A stretch of DNA of 64,000 nucleotides from Okeania sp. SIO2C9 (GCF_010672455.1 NZ_JAAHGO010000027.1:1-64000); one strand, 5' to 3'; shown: positions 45,352 through 55,644, numbered from the stretch's first letter. The notes: generated by a model from the letters alone, not told the origin. Program-made: numbers and translations.

Positions 45352-47247
45352 CTAATCAACTAGGATTCTAGCATCATCAACTTTCTCGTCTATGGCTTTA
45401 CGTATCGCTATTCTAGTGACTGAAGTAATATTTTCCTGCTGTTTACTAAACTCATCTTTGATTTTATTCCTTAATTCTTCTTCCTTTTCTTTCAGAATTG
45501 ATGAAATTTTATCATCTGAAAGGGTGTAAATGGGAAACCTATTAAGGACATAATTAATCAAAAATCCACTTAATACAAAAGATAATCCACCTGTAATTAC
45601 ATCCAAAAATATTGGTAATGCAATCTCAAGGATGACCATAACAGCAGTCAAAGCACCGCTAACCACCAGTGCTACTATCGGAAAGTTTTCTGCAACTTTG
45701 ACTGAATCTTCTGGATTAATATAATTTTTTATTTGGTCAAGTACATCTTTATCTAAAATTCTAGATTGTTGATTTTTTTCAAGAGAAAGGGTACCAGGTT
45801 GAAGACGATATGCTTGACAAATTTCGTTTAGCTCTTGTGTAAGTTGACCCTCAATATCTGTCAAATACTTGTCTAATAGAACGGTTACTTCTTCATATAA
45901 ATCACGACTATAAAACCATTCTTTCAATCTTGCTTGTATTACATCTTCAAGTTCTTCCTTAGTTTTTATTTTCCTGTTCCGAAAATCTATGAGAGAAGGT
46001 TTTATAATTTCAGGTAGAATCTTCTTTACCATGAAATCCACTAATTCATCCAAGAAATTATTAAAATTGTTTTCGACAATATTTTCTAAATTATATTGAA
46101 GAAAGTTATCTATTTCCTCCTTGAAATCGACTGTTTTAACATCTAGTCTTCCCCAACGAGCTAATCCTGTAGCAACACAAACTTCTGGTTCGGTATCCAT
46201 TTGATATAGTGAATGTGAATCTGGAAAAACTTTTTGGCATATTTCTTCAATAAAATCCATCCTAGCTCCACCACCAGTCACAAGTATTTTGCTTGGTAAT
46301 ATCTTTTTTGCCTCAAATTTTTGTTTTGCTCTTATTAATTGCTCATGGAAGGCTTCTTTCCAACTCCGATTCTTTAAATCTGGTAATTTTGTGTTTAGAA
46401 TTGATTCCATAATTTCAGAATTTACTTTCGGGCAAAAGTAAAGATCTTCTTGTAAAGGAAAACATCCACTGTCATACAGTCCACTCTTACTAAAATACTC
46501 TTCTTTAACTTTGCGGCATATAATTTCAAACTTCTTGATGTCTTTTGGATTAACCTGAAAATGATTATCTATTTTATCTTTGTTCTTATGATTTTCACAA
46601 CAATGTTTAAAAATTTCTTTGTCTATTAGTGATGCCCCCAGAGCGTAACGATGTTCTCCAAAATCTTCAACTTTTTTCTCACTCGCAAATGTAATATCTG
46701 TAGTAGATGAACCAATATCAATTATAAGAAATCCTTTTCTTATTTGTTCAATTGTCACTTTCTTGCTTTCATAAGCGTGTATAAAAGCTGCCCTTGACTC
46801 TGGGACAACCTTAATATTAGACAAGCCAGCATCATACATCAGTTGTTTATATCTATCTACATCTTCTTGTAACCATCCCGATGGATGACCAATAAAAAAA
46901 CGTTTTTCAATTACAGGGTCGAGTTGTTTGGATTTTTTTACAATGTCATAGACTGCTGTGACGAACTTCTTTATAAGTTTTGGTGAAAAATCCTCATCAG
47001 AGGGGGATTTCTTAAAAGATATTTCAAATTCTTTTGCTTGAGACGTTTCTAGGTTTGTATATGCATCATAACCAATGATAGGCAAATTTCGTCGATTGTA
47101 GGCAAGTGCAGTCATTACAAATCTCTTCTTTTGAATTTCAATAATTTCTGGCGATTCTTTTCCCCCACTTGAAACAGATGCCAAGGCTGTTTTGCTATGT
47201 CCCAAATCAAAACCAATAATTTGATAATTTTCAGAATTACTATTCAT
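45352..47247 (-). CDS. Hsp70/actin-fold ATPase with membrane hairpin
   Basis: 631 residues. The actin/Hsp70 ATPase motifs are complete: phosphate-1 IIGFDLGHSKTALA, connect-1 VVPESRAAFIHAYES, phosphate-2 GFLIIDIGSSTTDITFA, adenosine ILVTGGGARMDFIEE and connect-2 VATGLARWG. There is no recognisable DnaK beta-sandwich substrate domain. Instead residues ~370-510 are helical and charged, and ~521-570 form two hydrophobic segments (FPIVALVVSGALTAVMVILEI, GGLSFVLSGFLINYVL), followed by a coiled-coil-like tail. It is probably membrane-anchored. The upstream gene encodes a membrane protein with a GrpE-like tail, a natural exchange factor for an Hsp70. Confidence 0.75.
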   Translation of the reverse strand: MNSNSENYQIIGFDLGHSKTALASVSSGGKESPEIIEIQKKRFVMTALAYNRRNLPIIGYDAYTNLETSQAKEFEISFKKSPSDEDFSPKLIKKFVTAVYDIVKKSKQLDPVIEKRFFIGHPSGWLQEDVDRYKQLMYDAGLSNIKVVPESRAAFIHAYESKKVTIEQIRKGFLIIDIGSSTTDITFASEKKVEDFGEHRYALGASLIDKEIFKHCCENHKNKDKIDNHFQVNPKDIKKFEIICRKVKEEYFSKSGLYDSGCFPLQEDLYFCPKVNSEIMESILNTKLPDLKNRSWKEAFHEQLIRAKQKFEAKKILPSKILVTGGGARMDFIEEICQKVFPDSHSLYQMDTEPEVCVATGLARWGRLDVKTVDFKEEIDNFLQYNLENIVENNFNNFLDELVDFMVKKILPEIIKPSLIDFRNRKIKTKEELEDVIQARLKEWFYSRDLYEEVTVLLDKYLTDIEGQLTQELNEICQAYRLQPGTLSLEKNQQSRILDKDVLDQIKNYINPEDSVKVAENFPIVALVVSGALTAVMVILEIALPIFLDVITGGLSFVLSGFLINYVLNRFPIYTLSDDKISSILKEKEEELRNKIKDEFSKQQENITSVTRIAIRKAIDEKVDDARILVD

Positions 47248-47294
47248 AATTTTGACCTCAATAAAACTACAATATTTGTGCCGATAATTTTTGA

Positions 47295-48410
47295 TTAAAA
47301 AGATACTGGCTTCACAACACGACCAGTTCTAATTACTTCATTATCTTTAATCAAAGCTGGGGTAAGAGCTATGTATTCTCTAACTTTTGGATCTATATTT
47401 TTCACAAAATCAAATTTAGATGTGTCCTCTATCCCTGGCTGATAAAATACTACATCAATACCATTGTTCTTTAAAAGATTAAGAAGTTGTTGACTCAGGT
47501 GAGTCTGTTCATCAGAAACCTCTCCAAAGAAATTTTGAAAAAAGTTTAGTATGTCTTCATGGTCTTCTAACTTGGGAATTGAAGGTTTAGGTTTTTCCTG
47601 TAGTTCATTAATTTCTTTTGCCACTTGATTATCAATATCTTCAAATTTTTCATGTAAAAAATCAAGGATGTCCTCCATAAATTTAACTTTATTTAGTTGG
47701 GGTTTTGCTAAATTAGTCTTCTGTTGAGGTTGTAGCTGTTTTCTATCACGTTGATACACAAAAAATGCTATTATTCCTGCTATCAAAAAGCCAATCAAAA
47801 ATCCTATAGCAATAGCCATTAAAGGATTAATTTGATTAATATCTGATAATTTATCAAGTTGCTCTTTATACTCACTTAAGTCAAGAAGATTCTTCTGAAA
47901 ATCAGGATAGTAACTAAGCTTCTTCTGAAAATCAGGATATTCCTCTATACCATTTTTAAGAACATTAGGAGATTTATCGGCAATTTTACGAATATTTTCA
48001 ATTAATTCCGCTGAAATCTTTGGAACCTGTTTTTGAATCTCCAAGTACCCAACAAAACTGCCAATAATTCCTCCTATACCACCACTGAGAGTGGCAATAG
48101 TTATCATAGCTTTAGAACTTTTCTTTGATGGTAATTTTATGGAGTCTTCCACATCAGAGTCTAAGGGAAAATCAGGTGGTATGGCTGCTTTCATCAAGCT
48201 CAACGATCGCTCTATATCTGCTAACCCTTTCAAAGCAATACGAGCTTGCGATCGCGTTAATTCTGGAATATATTCTCCCCTAATGTTTCTCAGAATCTTA
48301 ATATCATTTTGGATTTTATCAATTATGTAATTTGGGCTATTATTTTGACTAAATTGAGCTTTGAGTTGTTTTTTTCTGTTTTCATCAAGATATTCTAATA
48401 GTCTCTTCAT
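47295..48410 (-). CDS. Two-TM membrane protein with GrpE-like C-terminus
   Basis: 371 residues. A charged helical N-terminus precedes TM1 (~101-123, ITIATLSGGIGGIIGSFVG). The short loop holds a repeat (YPDFQKKLSYYPDFQKNLLD), then TM2 (~197-219, LMAIAIGFLIGFLIAGIIAFF). The C-terminal ~150 residues resemble the beta-domain of GrpE-type exchange factors: LLKNNGIDVVFYQPGIEDTSKFDF and EVIRTGRVVKPV. GrpE identification is moderate. It lies 47 bp upstream of the Hsp70-like gene on the same strand, so the two are probably one transcript. Confidence 0.55.
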   Translation of the reverse strand: MKRLLEYLDENRKKQLKAQFSQNNSPNYIIDKIQNDIKILRNIRGEYIPELTRSQARIALKGLADIERSLSLMKAAIPPDFPLDSDVEDSIKLPSKKSSKAMITIATLSGGIGGIIGSFVGYLEIQKQVPKISAELIENIRKIADKSPNVLKNGIEEYPDFQKKLSYYPDFQKNLLDLSEYKEQLDKLSDINQINPLMAIAIGFLIGFLIAGIIAFFVYQRDRKQLQPQQKTNLAKPQLNKVKFMEDILDFLHEKFEDIDNQVAKEINELQEKPKPSIPKLEDHEDILNFFQNFFGEVSDEQTHLSQQLLNLLKNNGIDVVFYQPGIEDTSKFDFVKNIDPKVREYIALTPALIKDNEVIRTGRVVKPVSF

Positions 48411-48878
48411 AAGCTTAGGTGAGATTAAATTTTTTAAGGGTGACTGAGGTTATCCCAACACCAAAGGGCGATATTGAATATTCTGCACTATTTAACATTA
48501 TAAATAACTGACAAAGATTGCTGTACCAAATTTCTAAACAACTTAAGACTGCTACGAGCAAATCTGAAATTTTGCCAAAAGGTTAAACAATCATTGACAA
48601 AAACTCAAAAAAATGATAATAGAGTTATGTAGTTAGCTAAAACTCATTTATATTTTATATTCCCGGTTGCCAGCTCCTGTATTCCATGTTCCCCTTTCCA
48701 AAATTTAAGATATATAGCTTAAATGCTGAACAACTTATAAACTATAGTTAAAATGTCTATAATTATTCTCATTATGAGACACAGTTACTAGATAATCTTG
48801 GTAAACTAAAATATCCGAATCAAAATTAAACAAACTCTTAAATCAAAAATAATTGAGGATAGGGAGTAAAAAAAGAGT
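48411..48878. other. Divergent intergenic region of 468 bp
   Basis: The promoter region between the minus-strand cluster and the PilP/GspC-like gene. AT-rich without recognised repeats. A TATAGTTAAAATG stretch lies near 48743 and AGGATAGGGAGT about 15 bases before the plus-strand ATG. Confidence 0.4.
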
Positions 48879-50246
48879 ATGACCACGAACTACCAAAAAA
48901 CTAAAGAAAGTTCAGAAAAAACAAGATTTCAAGAGCCTATTTCGGTAGAAAATCTTGCCGACAATTTGATGGAAGATATGTTCCGTGATATTGACCGAGT
49001 ATTGGATGGTGGTACTCGTTTGCCGACTCAAGCAACTAGACCAGAAATTGTCTCTTTAACACAGATTAAAGTTCCTGAAATTGTTCTGCCTCAAAAGAAG
49101 ACTCAACCTCAAGAAATAGACAAAGAAGAAAAGGCAAAATTAGCCAAAGCAGAAGCAGAAAAAAAACAAAGTCAATCATTAGATAAACTACTTTTAGGAG
49201 CAGCTTTTGCCTCTATATTAGTCACCCTTTCTTTATGGTTAGTAAATAGAGGAGGTCTCAATAAAATTTTGGGTTATTTAGGTTATGTAGAAAAGCCAAG
49301 TGAATCATCAGAAACTTTAAGTCCAAGAGCAGTAGCAGATAAAGAATTTGCTGAATATATAGAGCGATCGCTCCAGATGATTGAACAAAAAGAAGCAGTT
49401 CGCAAACAACAACAACAAATTCCTGGTATACCACCCGCTCCAGCAAGCAACAACTTACCAACAGTACCAGTACCTGCAAACCAACCGACAAACACTAGCT
49501 TACTATTACCGCTCAACCGACTGGTCGATCTCATGGAGGCACAAGTAGCAAAAGAACCTATAACTATTCCAGAAACTAAAGTGGTGGTAATTCCTCCAGT
49601 GCCAACTGTTGTACCTTCAGCAGTAGCAGTAGCACCAAAACCTGCCGAATCTTCCCCAAAGCCATCAGCAGCATCTGCATCTAATGCTTCTGCCTCCGCA
49701 GATGCTGCTGAAAACGTTACAGAAAGGTCGGAAGCAACAAAAACTGCAAAACTAGAAACGGCAAAAGTAGAGGAGAAACCTAAACCAGAAACGGCAAAAG
49801 CAGAAACCGCAAAAGTAGAGGAGAAACCTAAACCAACACAAGAAGTAGCAACAAAACCAGAAGCAACAAGCCAACAGGAAGCATCATCCCAGTCCCAAGC
49901 TGAAACTAAACCAGAAGCAGAAACTCAATCTGAAACAGAAGCAAAATCAGAAGAGTCACAAACGCCAACACAACCAGTACAATTACCTCCACCGCCAGCA
50001 GAAATACCTGCAACGAATACAGTGACAGAAAGTCAAGTTCAGATTCCTATTAATACCTTGGTAGGTATTTTGGAGTTAGGGGAACGTTCGGCGGCTTTAT
50101 TTGAAGTAGAGGGTGTAGCTCGTCGGATATATGTAGGCGAGAATATTGGTGGTAGTGGTTGGACTCTTGTTAATGTGGCAAACCAAGAAGCTGTGATTCG
50201 CCGTAATGGTGAAGTTCGTTCTGTTTTTGTAGGGCAACAGTTTTAG
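48879..50246 (+). CDS. PilP/GspC-like single-pass membrane protein
   Basis: 455 residues. A soluble N-terminus of ~105 residues leads into one membrane helix (LLLGAAFASILVTLSLWLV). A long Pro/Ala/Glu/Lys/Thr-rich linker has short repeats (ETAKVEEKPKP appears twice). The C-terminal ~65 residues form a small beta domain, LVGILELGERSAALFEVEGVARRIYVGENIGGSGW, as in GspC/PilP inner-membrane proteins of type II secretion and type IV pili. This suggests a periplasm-spanning pilus or secretion subunit. No pilus genes adjoin it, so the assignment rests on architecture. Confidence 0.6.
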   Translation: MTTNYQKTKESSEKTRFQEPISVENLADNLMEDMFRDIDRVLDGGTRLPTQATRPEIVSLTQIKVPEIVLPQKKTQPQEIDKEEKAKLAKAEAEKKQSQSLDKLLLGAAFASILVTLSLWLVNRGGLNKILGYLGYVEKPSESSETLSPRAVADKEFAEYIERSLQMIEQKEAVRKQQQQIPGIPPAPASNNLPTVPVPANQPTNTSLLLPLNRLVDLMEAQVAKEPITIPETKVVVIPPVPTVVPSAVAVAPKPAESSPKPSAASASNASASADAAENVTERSEATKTAKLETAKVEEKPKPETAKAETAKVEEKPKPTQEVATKPEATSQQEASSQSQAETKPEAETQSETEAKSEESQTPTQPVQLPPPPAEIPATNTVTESQVQIPINTLVGILELGERSAALFEVEGVARRIYVGENIGGSGWTLVNVANQEAVIRRNGEVRSVFVGQQF

Positions 50247-50636
50247 TTTAAGGGAACAGGGAACAGCTTATCTGTGGGAAAAATATTTCCCTATCTTACG
50301 GTTTGCGATCGGCATAAGTCCTAACCAACCTATTCTTTGCTATATAAGCTATCAAGTTAAATAGACATCTGGTGGTAATAAAAAATCAAATCAACTATCG
50401 TACAGAAATTATCAATTCTTTCCCCCTACTCTGTACGGACGTTGCATGCAACCTCCCTACTCCCTCTTTTGGTGGAGATGTCTAATTTTCCACTGCCTAA
50501 TCCTCCTAATTTTATATCATCTTGACCAAAAAATCAGGTTTCAAGCCTCTGACTTTCCTCGGTCATGCTGCGCAAACAGGCACAGAGGTACTGATAACTG
50601 ATAACTGATAACTGATAACTGATAACTGAAATAACT
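50247..50636. repeat. Intergenic 390 bp: R4, STRRs
   Basis: R4 at 50362-50484 contains the palindrome GGACGTTGCATGCAACC. TCATGCTGCGCAAACAG lies at 50563, and GATAACT heptads at 50590-50627 reach the next gene's leader. Confidence 0.75.
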
Positions 50637-51215
50637 ATGGGTTTATTTGACGATTTCAGCGAATTTCTAGAAAATAGGCTTGAAGAGTTTCTGCGGAATA
50701 ATCCTCATTTAGAACTTCAGGCACTCGAAGAGCAACTACGCAAACAAGAAGAAGACACCTTGCGTCTGATAGTGCAACTCCAGCGCCAAGAAAAAAAATC
50801 AGAGCAAGATATTCTTTCAACAGCGCAAGAAGTGAAGCGTTGGCATAACCGAGTGGAAAAAGCACGAACAGCTAATAGACCCGATCTAACTCACGCGGCT
50901 CAAGAAAGGGAAGCATTTTTCTTACGCCAAGGTAATCAACAGTGGGGACAGATGCAAGGATGTAAGCAGCGCATCCAACAAGCGAAAGAACTCTATCGTC
51001 AAATTAAACAACGTCGGGAGGAAGTACGAGCAAAAGCTGTTCAAGCTGAAGCTAATCGTTATACTGCTAAGAATGAAAGACGTTGGGAAACCGATGGCTG
51101 GAATCAAACCAATTCCTATAATTTTGCTAATTCATTAGACCCTTTGGAAGCACAGTTTAAAAGTTTGGAAACAGATGAAGAATTAGAAAAAATGAAGCGG
51201 GATATGGGAAAGTAG
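50637..51215 (+). CDS. TIGR04376-type coiled-coil protein
   Basis: A 192-residue cyanobacterial protein of the TIGR04376 kind. It starts MGLFDDFSEFLENRLEEF and continues with LQALEEQLRKQEEDTLRLI, a PspA-like long coiled coil (residues ~25-140) rich in Gln, Glu and Arg, and ends LEKMKRDMGK. No membrane segment. The family function is unknown to me; the coiled-coil form suggests an association role. Five GATAACT heptads occupy the leader immediately before the start. Confidence 0.8.
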   Translation: MGLFDDFSEFLENRLEEFLRNNPHLELQALEEQLRKQEEDTLRLIVQLQRQEKKSEQDILSTAQEVKRWHNRVEKARTANRPDLTHAAQEREAFFLRQGNQQWGQMQGCKQRIQQAKELYRQIKQRREEVRAKAVQAEANRYTAKNERRWETDGWNQTNSYNFANSLDPLEAQFKSLETDEELEKMKRDMGK

Positions 51216-51254
51216 TATTCATTAATTAATAATTAATAATTAATAATTAATAAT

Positions 51255-51489
51255 TAGGGCTTGCTGATTAAATTTCAAACCATTGATTGATATTGGTATT
51301 GGCTTTTTTTGGTCGAAAAAAGTGCAAGCTTTTTGGTGTAAAAAGCTCATGCATGCTAGTATTTTGGGACGATTATGGCAGAACAATCTTGGGATAACTT
51401 TTCTTCCTACCTCCTCTATAATTCCCCGTTCCACCTGACTCCTGACTCCTGTCTCCTACCCCTACTAAAAGACTTTTGAGCGCAAGCCA
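51255..51489 (+). mobile_element. R3 MITE-like element, best copy
   Basis: It begins TAGGGCTTGCTGATTAAATT and ends CTTTTGAGCGCAAGCCAA; GGCTTGC and GCAAGCC are inverted. Interior blocks TTTTTTTGGTCGAAAAAAGTGC and CCTCTATAATTCCCCGTTCC match the other copies. Confidence 0.7.
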
Positions 51490-51588
51490 ATTAATTATTA
51501 CCTCATTGTTTGGGGTTAGAATCCCCATGCAATCTTCCCTCCTGAGTTCTGAGTTCTGAGTTCTGACTTCTTCTTCAATAATTTTTCT

Positions 51589-53166
51589 CTAGAAAGAACT
51601 AAACCCGAAATGCTGAACGCCAAACTTACTGGAAGTTTGACAAGAAACATCTAGGTTCTTAACAACTTTTTGATAAATTTCCTCCGCTTGTTCGGGAGAG
51701 TTACCAATACTTGTTATACCTAATTTGCCAAATTGTGATAAACAACCCATCATGTGAAATACAGTTCCGGTCTCAGTACAACTATCAAAATGTAATTGAT
51801 TAAAGGCAATAATATCCATCAAATCATTAGGTAATAAACCCCGATAAGAACTTTTTTGTAAATTATCAGTAGCTTTGTAAAATTTTGCCCGCCCCTGCTG
51901 ACTATAAAATAAAGCAGTAGTACGGTCGTAACGTCCATTTGTTAATAATTTTAATGTCATAAATGGATGAGTTGTACCACCACGACGCAAGTTAATTTCA
52001 ATCGCTGATAAATCCCATTTTGGGGTAGCATTTTCACCTCGATATACAGCAATAAAATCCACGCCAAATCTATCTAAAGCACCTTTTTCAGCTAAACTTT
52101 TTCCCACTTTCATTCCTAACTCTTGTAACTGCAGTCGGTAAGCTTCATCAGCAGGAAAACGACAACCAAGAAAAATTTGCCCATCAGGCCCGCCTAAAAT
52201 TTGGTCATGGGTAGAAATTATTTCAACTTTTCCTTTGGGATTAATCAGACCTTGTACGCTTGGCGATCGCTTCACATCTCCTTCTATAAAAGCTTCTGCG
52301 ATCGCTCCTAACTCAAAAATACGCTGACTAAAATTTTCCCAAGTCTCATCACCAGACTGAAAGCGCAGTGTGCTAAAACTATCGCATATTGCTGTCACTC
52401 TGTCACTGTTAACTTTTCTATGTAATGGTTGTAAGTCTAATAACGCATTACCTTCGCCAGAAAAACCCTCATTCAACTTAATCACAATTCGTTGTAGGTG
52501 AGGTTGACGCTCCCACAACTGCGCTGTTACTAATGCCAAATCATCAACATTCCAGACTAACTCACTCCCATCAGGATGAGGTATATCGCATTCAGCAAAT
52601 ATCTGCCTGCTGCCACTTTTAGTTCCCCAACAATTCAAATCTGGGTCTGATGCTAATAGAGGAATACCTAACTGTAGGGATAGCTCTCGCTCAAGTGAAG
52701 TGGAGTTATAACAAACCATGTAGGACTTATCCCGGCGCAATGCTAAACGAATACGCTCAATGAGACGGGGACGTTCTAAAATTTTTTCTGTTAGAGGTCT
52801 TGCAGAAGTATCATAGGTGGCAAATAGGAGTAGTCGCTCGCGAGCATGGGAAAATGGGATTCCTGGTAATAGTTGTAAGTAATAGTCAATGATGCTCGGA
52901 TGTAGAGGTTCGGAAGTAATGTAAATTAATCTAGTTCGGGGGTTACGCAGACGAATTAAAGAAAATAGATATCGTTCTTCATAATTATGACTGCCCTCTA
53001 TCTTTTGCAATTCCCGTTGGTCCAGTGTCACAGAAGGAATAATCAAAATATCGGAGTCACCATGGTCACATAAATCTATACTTTCCCAGCGATCGCGTAA
53101 AGAATTTTGTAGCTCTCGAAATCTTGAGGCTTGTTTTGCTTCATAAATATGTAGTTTTGTCATCAC
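51589..53166 (-). CDS. ATP-grasp peptide ligase, PGM1-related
   Basis: A 525-residue protein. The N-terminal third has no strong motif. From ~150 onward it has the ATP-grasp features of PGM1-type (pheganomycin) peptide ligases: IPHPDGSELVWNVDDLA, RIVIKLNEGFSGEGNALLDL (the glycine-rich ATP loop), GAIAEAFIEGDVKRSPSVQGL, LGCRFPADEAYRLQLQELG, RFGVDFIAVYRG and the metal-ligand block SAIEINLRRGGTTHPFMTLKLL. PGM1 couples peptides to a carboxylate; the cyanobacterial substrate is unknown. The first codon is GTG at 53166 or ATG at 53163. No biosynthetic neighbours are present. Confidence 0.8.
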   Translation of the reverse strand: MMTKLHIYEAKQASRFRELQNSLRDRWESIDLCDHGDSDILIIPSVTLDQRELQKIEGSHNYEERYLFSLIRLRNPRTRLIYITSEPLHPSIIDYYLQLLPGIPFSHARERLLLFATYDTSARPLTEKILERPRLIERIRLALRRDKSYMVCYNSTSLERELSLQLGIPLLASDPDLNCWGTKSGSRQIFAECDIPHPDGSELVWNVDDLALVTAQLWERQPHLQRIVIKLNEGFSGEGNALLDLQPLHRKVNSDRVTAICDSFSTLRFQSGDETWENFSQRIFELGAIAEAFIEGDVKRSPSVQGLINPKGKVEIISTHDQILGGPDGQIFLGCRFPADEAYRLQLQELGMKVGKSLAEKGALDRFGVDFIAVYRGENATPKWDLSAIEINLRRGGTTHPFMTLKLLTNGRYDRTTALFYSQQGRAKFYKATDNLQKSSYRGLLPNDLMDIIAFNQLHFDSCTETGTVFHMMGCLSQFGKLGITSIGNSPEQAEEIYQKVVKNLDVSCQTSSKFGVQHFGFSSF

Positions 53167-53900
53167 ATTTATACATTATTCTTAAGTTTTACAAGAGATT
53201 CGGTGGTATATGATCTACAAATATTAACGATAAAATGCGGGCATCTTGCCCGCCAGATGTACCTCACTGATATGAAACATACTATATATAACTATAGCAG
53301 GTAACAGACAAGCTTTTGGGGAAGGCATTGAGGGCAATGGTTTTCCATGGTATGCGATCGCATTCTCATGCTCAAATTCCTCTGTACTTAGATCGCAATT
53401 TTTCTAGAGAAAGTCTGAGTCATGTCAATTTTATCAATTTTTGCTACAAATAACTAGGGTATTTCTTAGGAGTCAGGTAGGGGAGCAGTCGGATTGGCGA
53501 CTTACAGAACGAATAGCTTCAATACCAGTTTTGAGCTAGTAAATTCTCTTTTTTCTCAAAGGGACATTTTCTGTAAAGTATTTAGATCGCACTTATTATT
53601 CGTAACATTCTTTTTTTGAATTGGTATAATAAGGCAGGAGAAAGGTACAAAATTGGAAGTCGGGAATAGAGATGAATATTGAACTGTACCTCACCATCTT
53701 AAAAAGTGCTGTAAATTTTATATTTCCAGTTCCCTAAAATTTTCCTGATAGTTAGTTTGGAATTTCTGAGAATACAAAGTTAAGTTAAAATGGACTAATA
53801 AAAATAATAAAGTAATATGAGTTCTAATCTAAGAGAACTTTCCTTAATTAGCTAGAGATTTTAATCCCTGGCAGATAATACCGATGCTGGAAGATTTAAT
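53167..53900. repeat. Intergenic 734 bp: R1, dispersed repeat
   Basis: R1 at 53190-53287 has its GCGGGCATCTTGCCCGC hairpin. About 53540-53626 is the dispersed repeat TTCTTTTTTCTCAAAGGGACATTTTCTG ... AACATTCTTTTTTTGAATTGGTATAA, without the GC-rich insert seen at 19644. The rest is AT-rich with no ORF. Confidence 0.7.
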
Positions 53901-54086
53901 ATGACTGATTCTAATTTTAATAACGAATTACAATGGACCGCAGAAGCTCAAATTAAATTAAAAAACATTCCCTATTTTGTGCGAACTCAGGCCAGAAAGC
54001 GAATTGAAGATTTGGCCAGAGAAGCAGAGCAAGAAGTCGTCACAGCAGAAATAGTTGAGCAAGCTCGATTAGAATTTGGCCAGTAG
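53901..54086 (+). CDS. PCP-reductase-domain small protein
   Basis: A 61-residue protein consisting of the helical domain found at the C-terminus of light-independent protochlorophyllide reductase subunit B (PCP_red): [35 protein letters not shown] and then [16 protein letters not shown]. Stand-alone copies are common in cyanobacteria and their role is unclear; DNA or protein binding is possible. A CAAAAGT STRR follows 10 bp after the stop. Confidence 0.82.
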   Translation: MTDSNFNNELQWTAEAQIKLKNIPYFVRTQARKRIEDLAREAEQEVVTAEIVEQARLEFGQ

Positions 54087-54360
54087 GATAATCAAGTCAA
54101 AAGTCAAAAGTCAAAAGTTAAAAGTCAAACCACCCCTAACCCCTCTGGTGGAGGGGAAGTAGGGGATTTGAGCTCCGCTCCAAAAATATTTCGCCATTTC
54201 TTGGCGGGGTGGCGCGACCCAATCCTGTTTGATAACACCATCCCCATCAACACAATTGTGATGAGGAAAACAATTATTCTTTGAAGTCTAGAAAAAGGAC
54301 TCATAAAGCCTTAGACTGGAGTGTTGCAGATAGTCAAGTTTGAGGTCTACAAAATCAACA

Positions 54361-55086
54361 GTGAGAAAAATTATAATTGCTGGGAACTGGAAAATGTACA
54401 AAACCCAAGCAGAAGCTAAAGAGTTTCTCCAGGGTTTAATGTCTCAACTCACAGAAATCCCTGAAAAACCTGAAGTAGTTCTCTGCACTCCCTTTACTGC
54501 ACTAGATTTTATGTCAAAAAATTTGCATGGGAGTCGGATAAAGTTGGGTGCCCAAAATGTTCATTGGGAAGAGGAGGGAGCATATACAGGAGAAATTTCT
54601 GGTCCAATGCTCAAGGAAATTGGAGTTAGTTATGTAATTGTTGGCCACAGTGAGCGTCGTCAATATTTTGGTGAAACTGACGAAACAGTTAATTTACGCT
54701 TACAAGCTGCTCAGAAGAATGGTTTAACCCCTATTCTTTGTGTGGGAGAATCTAAGGAGCAAAGAGCGGCTGGTGAAACAGAATCACATATCTTTTCTCA
54801 ATTGGCCACAGATTTAATTGATGTGGATCAGGAAAATCTAGTAATTGCTTATGAACCTATCTGGGCAATTGGTACTGGCGATACTTGTGAAGCTACAGAA
54901 GCTAACCGTGTTATTGGTTTAATTCGGAGTAAGTTAACTAATTCTAATGTCACTATTCAATACGGTGGGTCTGTTAAACCTAATAATGTTGATGAAATTA
55001 TGGCTCAACCAGAAATTGATGGTGCTTTAGTTGGGGGAGCAAGTTTAATGCCAGATAGTTTTTCTCGTCTGATTAATTATAAATAA
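54361..55086 (+). CDS. tpiA: Triosephosphate isomerase
   Basis: Interconverts glyceraldehyde-3-phosphate and dihydroxyacetone phosphate in glycolysis and the Calvin cycle. I prefer the GTG at 54361 ([14 protein letters not shown], 241 residues) over the in-frame TTG at 54340. Active-site residues are all visible: Asn and Lys in GNWKMYK, His in [14 protein letters not shown], Glu in [12 protein letters not shown] and the phosphate-binding YGGSVKP. It stands alone but is ~0.56 kb upstream of folP on the same strand. Confidence 0.95.
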   Translation: MRKIIIAGNWKMYKTQAEAKEFLQGLMSQLTEIPEKPEVVLCTPFTALDFMSKNLHGSRIKLGAQNVHWEEEGAYTGEISGPMLKEIGVSYVIVGHSERRQYFGETDETVNLRLQAAQKNGLTPILCVGESKEQRAAGETESHIFSQLATDLIDVDQENLVIAYEPIWAIGTGDTCEATEANRVIGLIRSKLTNSNVTIQYGGSVKPNNVDEIMAQPEIDGALVGGASLMPDSFSRLINYK

Positions 55087-55644
55087 TTTAAGGATTTTTG
55101 ATAATTAATTAGACTTCTTTGAGAAATTAAAAAAGGGAGGAAAAAAGAGTATGTTACAGCAAAATAGAAATATAAATTTACAAATTTCCTAAACAATTTG
55201 CACTATAACATAACTATAAATTGGTGGCAATAATTATGGATAATCAAACCTCACTATCATCTATAGATTTGGTTTAATAATTCGACCTAGTTTTTGCTCT
55301 ACTAACAGTTATAGTTGACAATTTTTTTCTTCCCTTTTGCTTAAATTATCCTAAAATCAATTCTCTTGAAGAAGGCAGCTATGCTGAAGGCAAAAGGTCT
55401 AATTCTTATGAATAGTCAACAATCGGCCACTTTGTGTCTCATAACCCCAAACAATTTTCAGTACTGTGTAGACGGTGCGGTATTTTAGCAGAAGGAAGAA
55501 CAAAGAAGGAAGAAGGAAAAGTCTTACTTTGTCTGAGTTTTAAACTTTTGAACTGTCCTAACCTTTCCTTCGACTGCTATAAAACCGCCACAGAAAAGAT
55601 AAATTATTTAACTGTTACTGCATTAATTATTAAACATCATTAAA
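55087..55644. repeat. Intergenic 558 bp with R7 and STRR
   Basis: R7 at about 55438-55486 (AACCCCAAACAATTTTCAGT... GTGTAGACGGTGCGGTATTT) is followed by GAAGGAAGAA heptads to 55518. A 69-codon frame over this stretch is repeat-derived. No gene. Confidence 0.65.

Noticed and set aside
55434-55643. 69-codon plus-strand frame before folP
   Set aside because: It is made of R7 and STRR sequence and ends against folP without features.
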